Shown: positions 40,076-47,748, counted from the stretch's first letter. The stretch: 64,000 bases of DNA from Xanthobacter sp. YC-JY1 (GCF_021730305.1 NZ_CP032674.1:310001-374000), one strand, 5' to 3'. The notes: a model not told the origin generated them from the sequence alone. Program-made: numbers and translations.

Positions 40076-40318
40076 ATGATGCTCGAACCGCGCCTGCCCA
40101 AGTATGACTGGGGCATGAAGGTCAAGACCCTCATCGATCTCTACAATGACGGGTCCTATCCAGACATGCCGGAGGAGGGGCTTCTGGTCGGCGTCGGCAC
40201 GGTCGGCGAGATCGTGCAGGTGGGCCAGCACACGGATACCAACACGCCCATCTACCTCATCGAATTCAACGAGCGCCTGGTCGTGGGTTGCCTCGAGGAA
40301 GAGATCCAGCCGCTCTGA
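40076..40318 (+). CDS. second NifZ-like protein
   Basis: An 80-residue protein with the NifZ-type beta-barrel pattern: YDWGMKVKTLIDLYNDGSYPDMP, GTVGEIVQVGQHTDTNTPIYLIEF and GCLEEEIQPL. It parallels the preceding nifZ and probably arose by tandem duplication. ATG codons at 40076 and 40079 are both possible. It starts six bases after the nifZ stop. Confidence 0.88.
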   Translation: MMLEPRLPKYDWGMKVKTLIDLYNDGSYPDMPEEGLLVGVGTVGEIVQVGQHTDTNTPIYLIEFNERLVVGCLEEEIQPL

Positions 40319-40373
40319 TCCCTCGATGCGGGGCATCGGCGCCGCGCGAGACACAGCCGCGAGAGATAGGACG

Positions 40374-40703
40374 ATGAGGCTGCCCGCTCATCCGAACGAT
40401 CTCGACAGGAAGCGCATCGAGCGCGCCATCCGGGCGCGCAAGCGCTATCGCTATGTCACGCCCCGCGTCCTGGCCACGGAAGGCGGCTACCGGATCGAGA
40501 GCGCGTGCTGCTCGCGCAATATCGATCCCGAAGGCGGGGTGGTCGACATCGCCCTGATGATCTTCGATCCGGAGCAGGCCGCGTGGCAGCTGTTCCGCAA
40601 GAACCACGGCAAGCGCCTCTGGGAGCTCGACAGTATTCACGAGCGGCTGAAGGAATTGCTGGAGCTTCTGAACGACGACACCGAGCGTCGATTTTGGCAG
40701 TGA
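40374..40703 (+). CDS. conserved hypothetical protein, nif-linked (possibly DUF3024)
   Basis: A 109-residue basic protein. ERAIRARKRYRYVTPRV, GGYRIESACCSRNIDPEGGVVDIALMIFD and WELDSIHERLKELLELLNDD suggest a small alpha/beta domain with a vicinal Cys-Cys. The DUF3024 name is from memory and weak. I chose the ATG at 40374; a longer frame overlaps the NifZ-like gene. It lies in the nifB-to-43063 run and has no own promoter that I can see. Confidence 0.75.
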   Translation: MRLPAHPNDLDRKRIERAIRARKRYRYVTPRVLATEGGYRIESACCSRNIDPEGGVVDIALMIFDPEQAAWQLFRKNHGKRLWELDSIHERLKELLELLNDDTERRFWQ

Positions 40704-40791
40704 TCCAAACTGGCAATGATCCTGCATGGCATGGGATGGACCGCGACAAAGCCGCCGGTCGTGTCTCATTCCGGCACGGGAGAGTAAGGTT

Positions 40792-41055
40792 ATGGCCCTG
40801 AGCGACAGCGACCTCACCGAGATCGAGAAGGTGCTCACCGCCGAGGAGCCGGCGGGCCCGGTCTTCGCCGAACTGCGCAAGCGCTTTCCGGCCCTCTCCT
40901 GGACCCAGTGCGACGCCTCCGACGTCACCGAGGCGCCGTTCCGGACCTATCCCCGGTACGACGTGCATCTGCTCGACACCGCGGATCACTGCGCCCACAT
41001 CACCTCCGATCCCGGCGCCGCCACCGGCGTGATCCTCGCACGGCGGAGCGCGTGA
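40792..41055 (+). CDS. small conserved hypothetical protein, nif-linked (DUF6129-like)
   Basis: An 87-residue acidic protein. FAELRKRFPALSWTQCDASDVTEAPFRTYPRYDVHLLDTADHCAHITSDP forms the apparent core, with two cysteines and several histidines. I recall DUF6129 proteins of this type in nif clusters, but the assignment is not certain. Its stop overlaps the next start (TGATG), so it is translationally coupled to the DegT-like gene. Confidence 0.75.
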   Translation: MALSDSDLTEIEKVLTAEEPAGPVFAELRKRFPALSWTQCDASDVTEAPFRTYPRYDVHLLDTADHCAHITSDPGAATGVILARRSA

Positions 41056-42254
41056 TGAGCGACGCCGATTTCCTGGACGATTTCGATCTCGGCGAGGGAG
41101 AAGGTGGCGAGGCCACCAATATCCTTCTGTCGGATCCCGACATCACCGTCATCGAGCTGCAGGCGGTGGCCGAGGCCATGCAGGCGCCGCGCCTGTCCAG
41201 CGGTCCCCTGGCGGAGCAGTTCGAGGCGGAGTTCGCGGCCTATCTCGGCCGCAAATATGCCGTCGCCGTGCCGAGCGGCACCCTCGGCCTGCTCTACACG
41301 CTGAAGGCCTACGGCATCGGCCCGGGGGACGAGGTGATCGCCTCGCCCTATTCCTTCCGCGAGACGGTGCACGCCATCAGCCTCTCCGGCGCGCGCCCGG
41401 TGTTCGCCGACATCGACTATTGGGCGGGAACCCTCGTGCCGGAGAAGGCCGAGGCGAAGATCACCGACAAGACCAAGGCCATCGTCGCCGGCAACACCAA
41501 TGGCCATCCCGCGCCCTGGACCGCCTTCCAGGAGCTGGCGCGCAAGCACAAGCTGGCGTTGATAGAGGATTCCACCGAGGCCATCGGTTCGCGCTACAAG
41601 GGTGCGCTGGTGGGGACGTTCGGCGACACGTCCGTGTTCGATTTCTCACAGCCCTTCCCCATCGTGTGCGGCGAGGGCGGCATGGTGGTGACGGACGACA
41701 TCGACGTCGCCGTGGCGCTGCGGCGCTTCCGCTCTCACAAGCTGGAGGAGCGGTCCTCCGTCGTCGTCAGCATGAGCGCGCCCTACCAGGGCGCCATGAG
41801 CGATATCACCGCCGCGCTGGGCCTCACCCAGCTGCGCCGGCTCGAGGAAATCCTCGAGCAGCGGCACACGGTGGAGCACCTCTACCAGAAGTACGTCCAG
41901 TCCTTCGAGGGCATCAAGGATCCCTTCATCGGGCCGGACGTGACGGAGGTGAACTGGTTCCTCTACGTGGTCCATCTCGGCACCCGTTTCTCCAAGTCGA
42001 GCCGCGATTCCATCGTCGAGGATCTGAAGGTGGAGAAGGTCGAATCCGCCGGCTACAGCACCCCGCTGCATGTGCAGCGGCACTATTTCGACCTCGGCTA
42101 TCGCCGGGGCGATTTCCTTGTGACGGAGAAGGTGGCCGACCGCGCGGTGGCGCTGCCGTTCCACACCCACCTGAACGAGGAGGAGATCGAGTTCATCGTG
42201 GCAACGATGAAGGATGCCTCGGTCAATGTAGGGGCGGGCGCCGCCATCTACTGA
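41055..42254 (+). CDS. DegT/DnrJ/EryC1/StrS-fold protein lacking the PLP lysine
   Basis: A 399-residue protein with the fold-type I aminotransferase pattern of the DegT family: SSGPLAEQFEAEFAAYLGRKYAVAVPSGTLGL at the start, GDEVIASPYSF, ALIEDSTEAIGSRYKG around the cofactor-binding aspartate, and CGEGGMVVT. The Schiff-base lysine normally stands five residues before GEGG; here the segment is DFSQPFPIVCGEGG, with Phe at about residue 201 in that place and no lysine nearby. Normal transamination is therefore unlikely. It may be a dehydratase-like variant, a binding protein or a structural pseudoenzyme. It lies between two small nif-linked genes and just before a cysteine-free ferredoxin-like gene. 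Confidence 0.9.
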   Translation: MSDADFLDDFDLGEGEGGEATNILLSDPDITVIELQAVAEAMQAPRLSSGPLAEQFEAEFAAYLGRKYAVAVPSGTLGLLYTLKAYGIGPGDEVIASPYSFRETVHAISLSGARPVFADIDYWAGTLVPEKAEAKITDKTKAIVAGNTNGHPAPWTAFQELARKHKLALIEDSTEAIGSRYKGALVGTFGDTSVFDFSQPFPIVCGEGGMVVTDDIDVAVALRRFRSHKLEERSSVVVSMSAPYQGAMSDITAALGLTQLRRLEEILEQRHTVEHLYQKYVQSFEGIKDPFIGPDVTEVNWFLYVVHLGTRFSKSSRDSIVEDLKVEKVESAGYSTPLHVQRHYFDLGYRRGDFLVTEKVADRAVALPFHTHLNEEEIEFIVATMKDASVNVGAGAAIY

Positions 42255-42306
42255 AACGCAACAAGATCGCACCCCAAACACTAAGACGAAACGACAGGAG
42301 TTGTTG

Positions 42307-42621
42307 ATGTCCACGGTTACGCTGAAGGTCCTCCCCATGGGCAAGACCATTGAAGTCGCGGAAGGCACGAACCTCCTCGAGGCGCTCATCACCGTCGAGC
42401 CGGGGCTCGCCGAGCGCCAGAAGAGCGACAAGGACGGCAGCGCGTCCCACGTGTTCGTCCAGGAAGGCCGCAAGGGCCTGTCCAAGACCACCCGTGAGGA
42501 GAACGAGAGCCTCGACGCGATCGTCGGTGTCGGCTCCAAGTCCCGCCTCGCCAAGCATGTCACCGTGCTCGGCACCGAGAACGTGACCATCGAGCTGCTC
42601 GGCGAGTTCTCGGGCTTCTGA
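42307..42621 (+). CDS. [2Fe-2S] ferredoxin-fold protein without cysteines
   Basis: A 104-residue protein with the sequence frame of adrenodoxin-type ferredoxins: GTNLLEALI, then HVFVQEGRKGLSKTTREENESLDAI, and SKSRLAKHVTVLG. In active family members the loop before HVxVxEG has three cysteines and the late segment reads SRLACQ. Here the loop is SDKDGSAS and the late residue is lysine, so all four ligands are gone and no cysteine remains in the protein. I chose the ATG at 42307; TTG codons at 42301 and 42304 precede it. It follows the lysine-free DegT-like gene by 52 bases, so a joint role is likely. Confidence 0.85.
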   Translation: MSTVTLKVLPMGKTIEVAEGTNLLEALITVEPGLAERQKSDKDGSASHVFVQEGRKGLSKTTREENESLDAIVGVGSKSRLAKHVTVLGTENVTIELLGEFSGF

Positions 42622-42705
42622 TGGCGGGGAGCGGCGCTTCCGCGGGGGCGCCGGGGCTGTCGGCGACGGGAAGGGCGGAGCCTTCCGGTCGCGGCTGAAG
42701 ACACA

Positions 42706-42733
42706 AGCTTCCGGTGGCGCGCTGCCGGAAGCT
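42706..42733 (+). terminator. hairpin after the ferredoxin-like gene
   Basis: A perfect 9-bp stem (AGCTTCCGG) with a 10-base loop lies 84 bases after the stop. An A-rich stretch follows, so termination strength is uncertain. Confidence 0.5.
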
Positions 42734-42838
42734 CAACAAAAAGCGTGCCGGGTAATCAAGTCGTCGTGCGGGTTTGCGGTGAAACGTCGGTTTCGCTCCG
42801 GGCCTGCGCCAGTGAAGAGCTTTGAGAGGAGAGACGAG

Positions 42839-43063
42839 ATGAGCGACGAGACTGTGATCATTCACGCCCGCTTTGCCGCCAACGGCACCATCGCGGAGAT
42901 CAGCGAGCGGCCTCAGGGACTGAATCCCCAGGAGTGGTTCGACTTCCTGTCCTACCGTTCCGCCGACAAGTACCAGGCGCTGGCCGGCGGTCGCGGCGTG
43001 TTCCGCCTCACCCGCGCCGAGGTCGAGGCCTCCAAGGTCGACGCGACCACCAAGGCGGCGTGA
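42839..43063 (+). CDS. small conserved hypothetical protein, nif-linked
   Basis: A 74-residue protein, not recognised. TVIIHARFAANGTIAEISERPQGLNPQEWFDFLSYRS suggests a beta hairpin and helix. No cysteines. GAGAGGAGAGACG before the ATG at 42839 is a strong ribosome binding site and decides this start over 42779. It lies between a hairpin and a strong terminator and could be its own unit or the end of the nifB run. Confidence 0.75.
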   Translation: MSDETVIIHARFAANGTIAEISERPQGLNPQEWFDFLSYRSADKYQALAGGRGVFRLTRAEVEASKVDATTKAA

Positions 43064-43220
43064 GCCGACGTTTGCCGCGGCGTATCCCGGCCGGGTTTGT
43101 GGTCGGCGCGCCGCTGCATCCGGCCCGTACCGGGCCGATGCCGTGATCGTTTTGCGAATACTTGAGGGCCGACTGGTTCATCCGGCCCGACGTGTTTTCG
43201 AGGTCGTTCCATAGTGCAGC

Positions 43221-43256
43221 AAAAGGGCCCGGATGCGCGCGCATCCGGGCCCTTTT
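43221..43256. terminator. strong bidirectional terminator
   Basis: A perfect 16-bp stem (AAAAGGGCCCGGATGC) with a 4-base loop and flanking A/T runs separates the forward nifB run from the convergent glutaredoxin gene. Confidence 0.92.
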
Positions 43257-43273
43257 TTGTGGGTCGATCCCTG

Positions 43274-43603
<330 letters not shown>

Positions 43604-43692
43604 GGGGCAGTCTCCTGATTGAAACGAAGCGGATGAAAATGGGAATTTGAAATGGTCCTGAACTCGCCGCGCGGATCGCGCTGCGGACGATC

Positions 43693-43926
43693 TCACTTGG
43701 GGATCAGCGTCTCCAGCTTCAGGGCATGGAGCGTGCCGCCCATGTGCTCCCCGAGCGCCGCATAGACCATCTGGTGCTGCTGGACGCGGCTCTTGCCCTT
43801 GAAGGCCTCCGAGGTGATGCGGGCGGCATAGTGGTCGCCGTCGCCGGCGAGATCGATGATCACCACCTGACTGTCTGGAAGAGCCTCCTTCACGAGGCGC
43901 TCGATTTCATCTGCGGCCATGGCCAT
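43693..43926 (-). CDS. BolA-family protein
   Basis: A 77-residue BolA-like protein, the partner of CGFS glutaredoxins in Fe-S trafficking. [55 protein letters not shown] contains the invariant histidine and the FKGKSRVxxHQMVYxAL helix-turn-helix-like segment. AAGGAGATAGCGCG precedes the ATG at 43926. It is the first gene behind the reverse sigma-54 promoter at 43960. Confidence 0.93.
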   Translation of the reverse strand: MAMAADEIERLVKEALPDSQVVIIDLAGDGDHYAARITSEAFKGKSRVQQHQMVYAALGEHMGGTLHALKLETLIPK

Positions 43927-43959
43927 CGCGCTATCTCCTTCGATATACGACGCCCCCAT

Positions 43960-43974
43960 GCAAGCCCGGCACCA
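43960..43974 (-). promoter_or_regulatory. sigma-54 promoter of bolA-grx
   Basis: On the reverse strand TGGTGCCGGGCTTGC has GG-N10-GC spacing and a perfect TTGC. The bolA ATG is 34 bases downstream, and the shared NifA site is 41 bases upstream. Confidence 0.7.
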
Positions 43975-44014
43975 CTCGCCATTGCAGCAAATGCAGCCGT
44001 AGCGGTGGCTGGGC

Positions 44015-44030
44015 TGTCGCGAATCTGACA
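44015..44030. promoter_or_regulatory. shared NifA upstream activator sequence between bolA and the YqeB-like gene
   Basis: TGTCGCGAATCTGACA is a perfect TGT-N10-ACA site. It lies between two divergent sigma-54 promoters, 41 bases from one and 84 from the other. Confidence 0.8.
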
Positions 44031-44113
44031 GCGCGGCCGGCCGGGGAGGTTGGATGCCGCCGGACGGCGCGCGCATGACGGGATGCTGGGGGTGACCCTG
44101 GGGCCGTTCCAAA

Positions 44114-44128
44114 CGGCCCGCCTCTTGC
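44114..44128 (+). promoter_or_regulatory. sigma-54 promoter of the YqeB-like gene
   Basis: CGGCCCGCCTCTTGC keeps GG-N10-GC and TTGC. The ATG follows 36 bases later. Confidence 0.6.
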
Positions 44129-44163
44129 TTACGCCTTGTCGCCCCGGGGAAACGAGAACCGTT

Positions 44164-45027
44164 ATGAGCGATTTGCTACAGCAGGGACGCGGTGCGCCGC
44201 GCAACGGCTTTGCGACCATACTCGGAACCAACGAGATCGCATCGGCCGTGGCCATTGAGCTGCATCGCGGCGGCTATGGCGTCGTGCTGTCCCATGATCC
44301 GGCCCCGCCGGTGATCCGGCGCAAGATGGCGTTTCACGACGCCCTTTATGAGGACGATGTGCGCGTGGACGGCGTGCGCGCGGTGCGGGCCGATACCGGC
44401 ATCCATGTCCGCAAGGGGCTGGCGCGCGGCGATGTGATGGTCACCACCCTCGGGCTGCTCGATCTCATCGTCCTCGGCCCCATCGAGCTGCTCGTCGATG
44501 CCCGCATGAACAAATATCAGGTGACGCCGGACCTGCGCCGTCTCGCGCGCCTCACCATCGGCCTCGGGCCGGGGTTCAGCGGCGGCACCAATTGCGATCT
44601 CGCCATCGAGACACGCCCCGGCAAGGAGGGGCAGGTGATCCAGCACGGCCCCACGGACGAGCCGGACCACATTCCCCGGGATCTCGGCGGCGTGACGACC
44701 GAGCGCTTCGTGCATTCCGCCGCTCCCGGTCGCTGGCACACGGCCATCGAGATCGGCACCCGCGTCTACAAGGATTTCCATATCGGCTTCCTCGGCAACG
44801 AGCCGATCCGCGCCCCATTCGACGGCGTGGTGCGCGGCGTGGTCCGCGACGGCACGGAAGTGCCCGCCGGGGTGAAGCTTCTGGAGATCGATCCGCGCGG
44901 CCGCGGCGCCGACTGGACCGGGCTCGATGCCCGCGCCCTCGTCATCGCCAAGGCGGTGAGCCGGGCGCTGACCTTCCGTGGCGCCCGGCTCACCGAAGCC
45001 GCGGCCAATCCCCATCTGGTGAAATAG
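44164..45027 (+). CDS. YqeB-like molybdenum-hydroxylase accessory family protein
   Basis: A 287-residue protein resembling the YqeB/EF2563 family linked to selenium-dependent molybdenum hydroxylases. It has an N-terminal Rossmann-like start (ATILGTNEIASAVAIELHRGGYGVVLSHD), RRKMAFHDALYEDDVRVDGVRA, a conserved LLVDARMNKYQ, and TIGLGPGFSGGTNCDLAIETRPG. Family members are thought to help insert or handle the molybdenum site, but the reaction is unknown. Here it stands under a NifA/sigma-54 promoter in a nif cluster, so a role in molybdenum supply to FeMo-co is a good inference. I chose the ATG at 44164, before which no strong Shine-Dalgarno is visible. Confidence 0.8.
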   Translation: MSDLLQQGRGAPRNGFATILGTNEIASAVAIELHRGGYGVVLSHDPAPPVIRRKMAFHDALYEDDVRVDGVRAVRADTGIHVRKGLARGDVMVTTLGLLDLIVLGPIELLVDARMNKYQVTPDLRRLARLTIGLGPGFSGGTNCDLAIETRPGKEGQVIQHGPTDEPDHIPRDLGGVTTERFVHSAAPGRWHTAIEIGTRVYKDFHIGFLGNEPIRAPFDGVVRGVVRDGTEVPAGVKLLEIDPRGRGADWTGLDARALVIAKAVSRALTFRGARLTEAAANPHLVK

Positions 45028-45084
45028 GCGCGCGAACGAGGCAATTGGCGGCGCCCTTCGCCGGCCCCACCGAAGGGTAGAAAC

Positions 45085-45567
45085 GTGAGCGTCGATCTTT
45101 TCCCCAACACCGATGTCATCAATTTCGGCGAGGTCTCCGGCCCGGTGAACGCCCTGCTGCAGCAGGGCGTCATCGCCTATCGCAAGGACCGCAAGCGCGC
45201 GGACGAATTGTTCCGCCAGGCGCTCGCGACGGCGCCGTCCGAGCTGCCGGTCTATTTCTGCCTCTACAAGATCCACACCTACCAGGGCAATCTGGACGAA
45301 GCTGAAGCCGCGGCACGGGGTGGGCTCATCGAGGCGGCGACCCAGGCGGGCTGGGACACGGACTGGCGCAATTGGGTGCCCTACGACCTCCTGCCCGACG
45401 GGCCGGGCCGGTTCGCCCTCTACACGCTCAAGGCGCTGGCCTTCATTCACCTGCGCCAGAACCAGCCGGAGCTGGCGGTGGAGAAGCTCGAGGCGCTCAA
45501 GGTGCTCGACCCCACCGGCGCGGTAGGGTGGCCAGTTGTCGCGGCCCTCGCCGAGGGTCTGGATTGA
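45085..45567 (+). CDS. TPR-type protein, nif-linked, copy 2
   Basis: A 160-residue helical TPR protein (VIAYRKDRKRADELFRQALATAPSELPVYFCLYKI, GNLDEAEAAARGGL, FALYTLKALAFIHLRQNQPELAVEKLEALKVLDPTGAVGWPVV). It parallels the protein at 38433 in repeat order and motif positions, so the two are paralogues. The GTG start at 45085 is preceded by GAAGGG. It is 57 bases after the YqeB-like gene and 73 before the SufT-like gene. Confidence 0.85.
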   Translation: MSVDLFPNTDVINFGEVSGPVNALLQQGVIAYRKDRKRADELFRQALATAPSELPVYFCLYKIHTYQGNLDEAEAAARGGLIEAATQAGWDTDWRNWVPYDLLPDGPGRFALYTLKALAFIHLRQNQPELAVEKLEALKVLDPTGAVGWPVVAALAEGLD

Positions 45568-45640
45568 AGAGCCCGGCCATCGTTGGCATCGTGCTTGCTA
45601 CGTTATCGGGTACGATGAGGGGGCAGGAGGCATTGGTCCC

Positions 45641-46036
45641 ATGACTCACCCTGTGGAGCACGGCCTTGCCGCACCGACGACCATGATCGTCCACGGTGAG
45701 GTGCGCAGTTTCGAAGAATTCGCCGAGGATGATGCCGTTCTTCTCGAAGGCATCGTTGCGGCGCTGAGAACCGTCAACGACCCGGAAATTCCGGTGAACA
45801 TCTATGATCTTGGCCTGATCTATCGGATCGAGGTCAAGGACGAGGGCGCGGTCGAGATCGACATGACGTTGACCGCCCCGGGCTGCCCGGTTGCCGGGCA
45901 GATGCTCGGCTGGGTGCAGGAGGCCGTGGTGGTGGTGCCCGGCGTCAGCGACGTGAAGATGAAGCTGGTGTTCGATCCGCCATGGGACAAGTCGCGCATG
46001 AGCGACGAGGTCCAGCTCGAGCTGGGCCTCCTCTGA
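45641..46036 (+). CDS. SufT-like DUF59 Fe-S maturation protein
   Basis: A 131-residue MIP18/DUF59 protein. The core is VAALRTVNDPEIPVNIYDLGLIYRIEVKD, MTLTAPGCPVAGQM with the conserved cysteine, and VSDVKMKLVFDPPWDKSRMSDE, all typical of SufT. SufT-type proteins help mature Fe-S proteins at high cluster demand. AGGAGG lies 12 bases before the ATG at 45641. The gene sits at the end of the YqeB-TPR unit, away from sufBCDS. A terminator follows. Confidence 0.9.
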   Translation: MTHPVEHGLAAPTTMIVHGEVRSFEEFAEDDAVLLEGIVAALRTVNDPEIPVNIYDLGLIYRIEVKDEGAVEIDMTLTAPGCPVAGQMLGWVQEAVVVVPGVSDVKMKLVFDPPWDKSRMSDEVQLELGLL

Positions 46037-46057
46037 GACACCTCGACAGAAGCGGAG

Positions 46058-46082
46058 TGGCCGGCCCTGCGCCGGCCATTTT
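46058..46082 (+). terminator. terminator after the SufT-like gene
   Basis: A perfect 8-bp stem (TGGCCGGC) with loop CCTGC is followed by TTTTC, 22 bases after the stop. Confidence 0.8.
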
Positions 46083-46098
46083 CGTTGGCGCCGGAGTT

Positions 46099-46113
46099 CG
46101 GCACGCTTCCTGC
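46099..46113 (+). promoter_or_regulatory. sigma-54 promoter for Rieske copy 2
   Basis: CGGCACGCTTCCTGC keeps GGCACG and TGC with exact GG-N10-GC spacing. The Rieske ATG is 110 bases downstream. Confidence 0.65.
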
Positions 46114-46169
46114 TAATCCCGGAGGGTTTCACGCCGGCCGCGGGACTGCTGCCACGGTCGGACAGGGAC

Positions 46170-46185
46170 TGTTTCATTTGCGACA
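46170..46185. promoter_or_regulatory. NifA-type site downstream of its promoter
   Basis: TGTTTCATTTGCGACA is a perfect TGT-N10-ACA site. It lies 57 bases downstream of the sigma-54 promoter at 46099, inside the expected leader, the reverse of the usual order. Confidence 0.55.
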
Positions 46186-46222
46186 GGGGCCGGCGCCTCC
46201 GGGAGGGGCGGGCGGAAAATTG

Positions 46223-46702
46223 ATGTCTGCCGAACAATCTGCCGAGCAACAGGATGCCGATGCCGGGATCGAGGTCTTCGCCATCTGCGGGACGCACGAG
46301 CTGCCGCCCGGCGAGGCGAAGGCGTTCGATCTGTCCCGTCTGACCCCGGAAGGGGACGCGCGGCCGTTCCGCATCGTGGTGGTGCGCACCGGTGCGCGCG
46401 AGGTGGTGGGCTATGTGAATGCCTGTCCGCACAAGGGCGCGTGGCTCAATATCGGCGGCGGCCAGTTCTTCAATGCCGAGCGCACGCATCTGCGCTGCGG
46501 CCGCCATGGCGCGCTGTTCGACATCGAGAGCGGGGCCTGCACAAAGGGCGAGTGCGAGGGCGCGCACCTGGAGCCGGTGGCGGTGGCCATCGTGGGCGCC
46601 GACGTGTGCCTGTGTGGCGTGCCGCTGGTGGAGGCGGAGGTCGCCGGCTTTCCCTATGACGATTTCGACGAGACCATGGAAATCATGATTTCTCCCGACT
46701 GA
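46223..46702 (+). CDS. Rieske [2Fe-2S] protein, copy 2
   Basis: A 159-residue soluble Rieske protein with NACPHKGAWLN (C-x-H) and LRCGRHGALFD (C-x2-H), followed by CTKGECEG. FRIVVVRTGAREVVGYVNACPH parallels FKIVVVRWGRQVFGYINRCPH of the copy at 30849, so they are paralogues. This copy has no FAD partner next to it. The ATG at 46223 lies at the right distance from the family core. It heads a run of small nif-linked genes to 47734. Confidence 0.9.
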   Translation: MSAEQSAEQQDADAGIEVFAICGTHELPPGEAKAFDLSRLTPEGDARPFRIVVVRTGAREVVGYVNACPHKGAWLNIGGGQFFNAERTHLRCGRHGALFDIESGACTKGECEGAHLEPVAVAIVGADVCLCGVPLVEAEVAGFPYDDFDETMEIMISPD

Positions 46703-46747
46703 TCGGCAGTCGTGATGGTGAAAATGCGGGTGTCGGGAGACGTGCGA

Positions 46748-47080
46748 ATGAGTGCAGGGGCCGCGAGTGCTGTGCCGCCGGAGATGCCGGGCGAGTGCCG
46801 CTTCTATATAACCTATACCGGCGTGAAGATGCCGTTCCGGCTGGTGGAGCCCATCCCCGAGGCGCAGCTCACCCACCGCAACACCTTCATCCGGGCTTGG
46901 TTCGACGCGGCCGGCCAGCTGACCGGCTTCGACAAGATGGTCTATGGCGAGGTCGAGCTGGCCCATCGCTACAGCTACCATGGCAACGGGGCGCTGAAGC
47001 GTGCCGAGGTGCGCATGGTGGATGAGGACACGGTGATCGTCGCCTTCGACGAGGCGGGATCGCCGATACGGCCGGAATAG
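46748..47080 (+). CDS. DUF6156-type nif-linked protein
   Basis: A 110-residue protein with ECRFYITYTGVKMPFRLVEPIPEAQLTHRNTFIRAWFDAAG, then KMVYGEVELAHRYSYHGNGALKRAE, which I recall as DUF6156 from nif clusters. No function is known. I chose the ATG at 46748 because GGGAG precedes it; ATG or GTG codons from 46712 are also in frame. It is 45 bases after the Rieske gene and 27 before a 55-residue gene. Confidence 0.75.
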   Translation: MSAGAASAVPPEMPGECRFYITYTGVKMPFRLVEPIPEAQLTHRNTFIRAWFDAAGQLTGFDKMVYGEVELAHRYSYHGNGALKRAEVRMVDEDTVIVAFDEAGSPIRPE

Positions 47081-47107
47081 CCCGGCGCCGACAGGAGGGC
47101 AGGACGG

Positions 47108-47275
47108 ATGACGGTGGCTCAACTGGTCGAGGCGCTCGGCAGGATGCCGCCGGACGCCGTGGTGCTGATGGAGGCCGACGGCGGACTTTCGCTGGTGTCG
47201 GCCCTCGACTTTGTCGAGGCGCAAGGCGCCGGTGCGCCGGCCGAGGTCATCCTGCTGCCCAACATGGACGAATAG
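47108..47275 (+). CDS. 55-residue small protein
   Basis: A short gene with ribosome binding bases GGAGGGCAGGAC before the ATG and a TAG at 47273. The predicted protein begins MTVAQLVEALGRMPPDAVVL and ends EVILLPNMDE, a plausible beta-alpha-beta mini-domain. Codons show the same G/C third positions as neighbours. It lies between DUF6156 and the haemoglobin gene with spacers under 30 bases, so it is probably translated. Function unknown. Confidence 0.7.
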   Translation: MTVAQLVEALGRMPPDAVVLMEADGGLSLVSALDFVEAQGAGAPAEVILLPNMDE

Positions 47276-47299
47276 GGGCCGAGCCCGAGGGGACAGATC

Positions 47300-47734
47300 A
47301 TGTCGGACGTCGCCGAGACCACAACCATGTATGAGCGCCTGGGCGGCGCCGTCGTCATCGATCGGCTGGTGGAGGCCTTCTATGCGCGCATGGATCGGCT
47401 GCCGGAGGCGGAGGGCATCCGCGCCATGCATGCCGACGACCTCGGCCACACCAAGCAGGTGCTGAAGCGCTATCTCAGCGAGTGGACGGGCGGCCCCAAG
47501 CTCTATTCGCCGGAAAAGGGCCACCCCCGCCTGCGGCAGCGGCACATGGGATTCTCCATCGGCAATGCGGAGCGCGACGCTTGGCTGCTGTGCATGCAGG
47601 GCGCGTTGGAGGAGACGGTGGCGGATGCCGCCGCGCGTGCCGCCATCTACGATGCCATGGCGAAGCTCGCCGACTGGATGCGCAACACCGCCGGCAATCC
47701 GCACGACACCGTGGGCCACGCCGCGCGGCCCTGA
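47300..47734 (+). CDS. group II truncated haemoglobin
   Basis: A 144-residue 2-on-2 globin. YERLGGAVVIDRLVEAFYARM is the A-B helix region with the B10 tyrosine. RLRQRHMGF carries the proximal F8 histidine, and ERDAWLLCM has the G8 tryptophan typical of group II. Group II globins bind O2 and NO tightly. The gene is the last of a small nif-linked run, so it may scavenge O2 or NO for nitrogenase. Family identification is secure; the role is inference. Confidence 0.93.
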   Translation: MSDVAETTTMYERLGGAVVIDRLVEAFYARMDRLPEAEGIRAMHADDLGHTKQVLKRYLSEWTGGPKLYSPEKGHPRLRQRHMGFSIGNAERDAWLLCMQGALEETVADAAARAAIYDAMAKLADWMRNTAGNPHDTVGHAARP

Positions 47735-47748
47735 AAAGGGCGGCGCGG

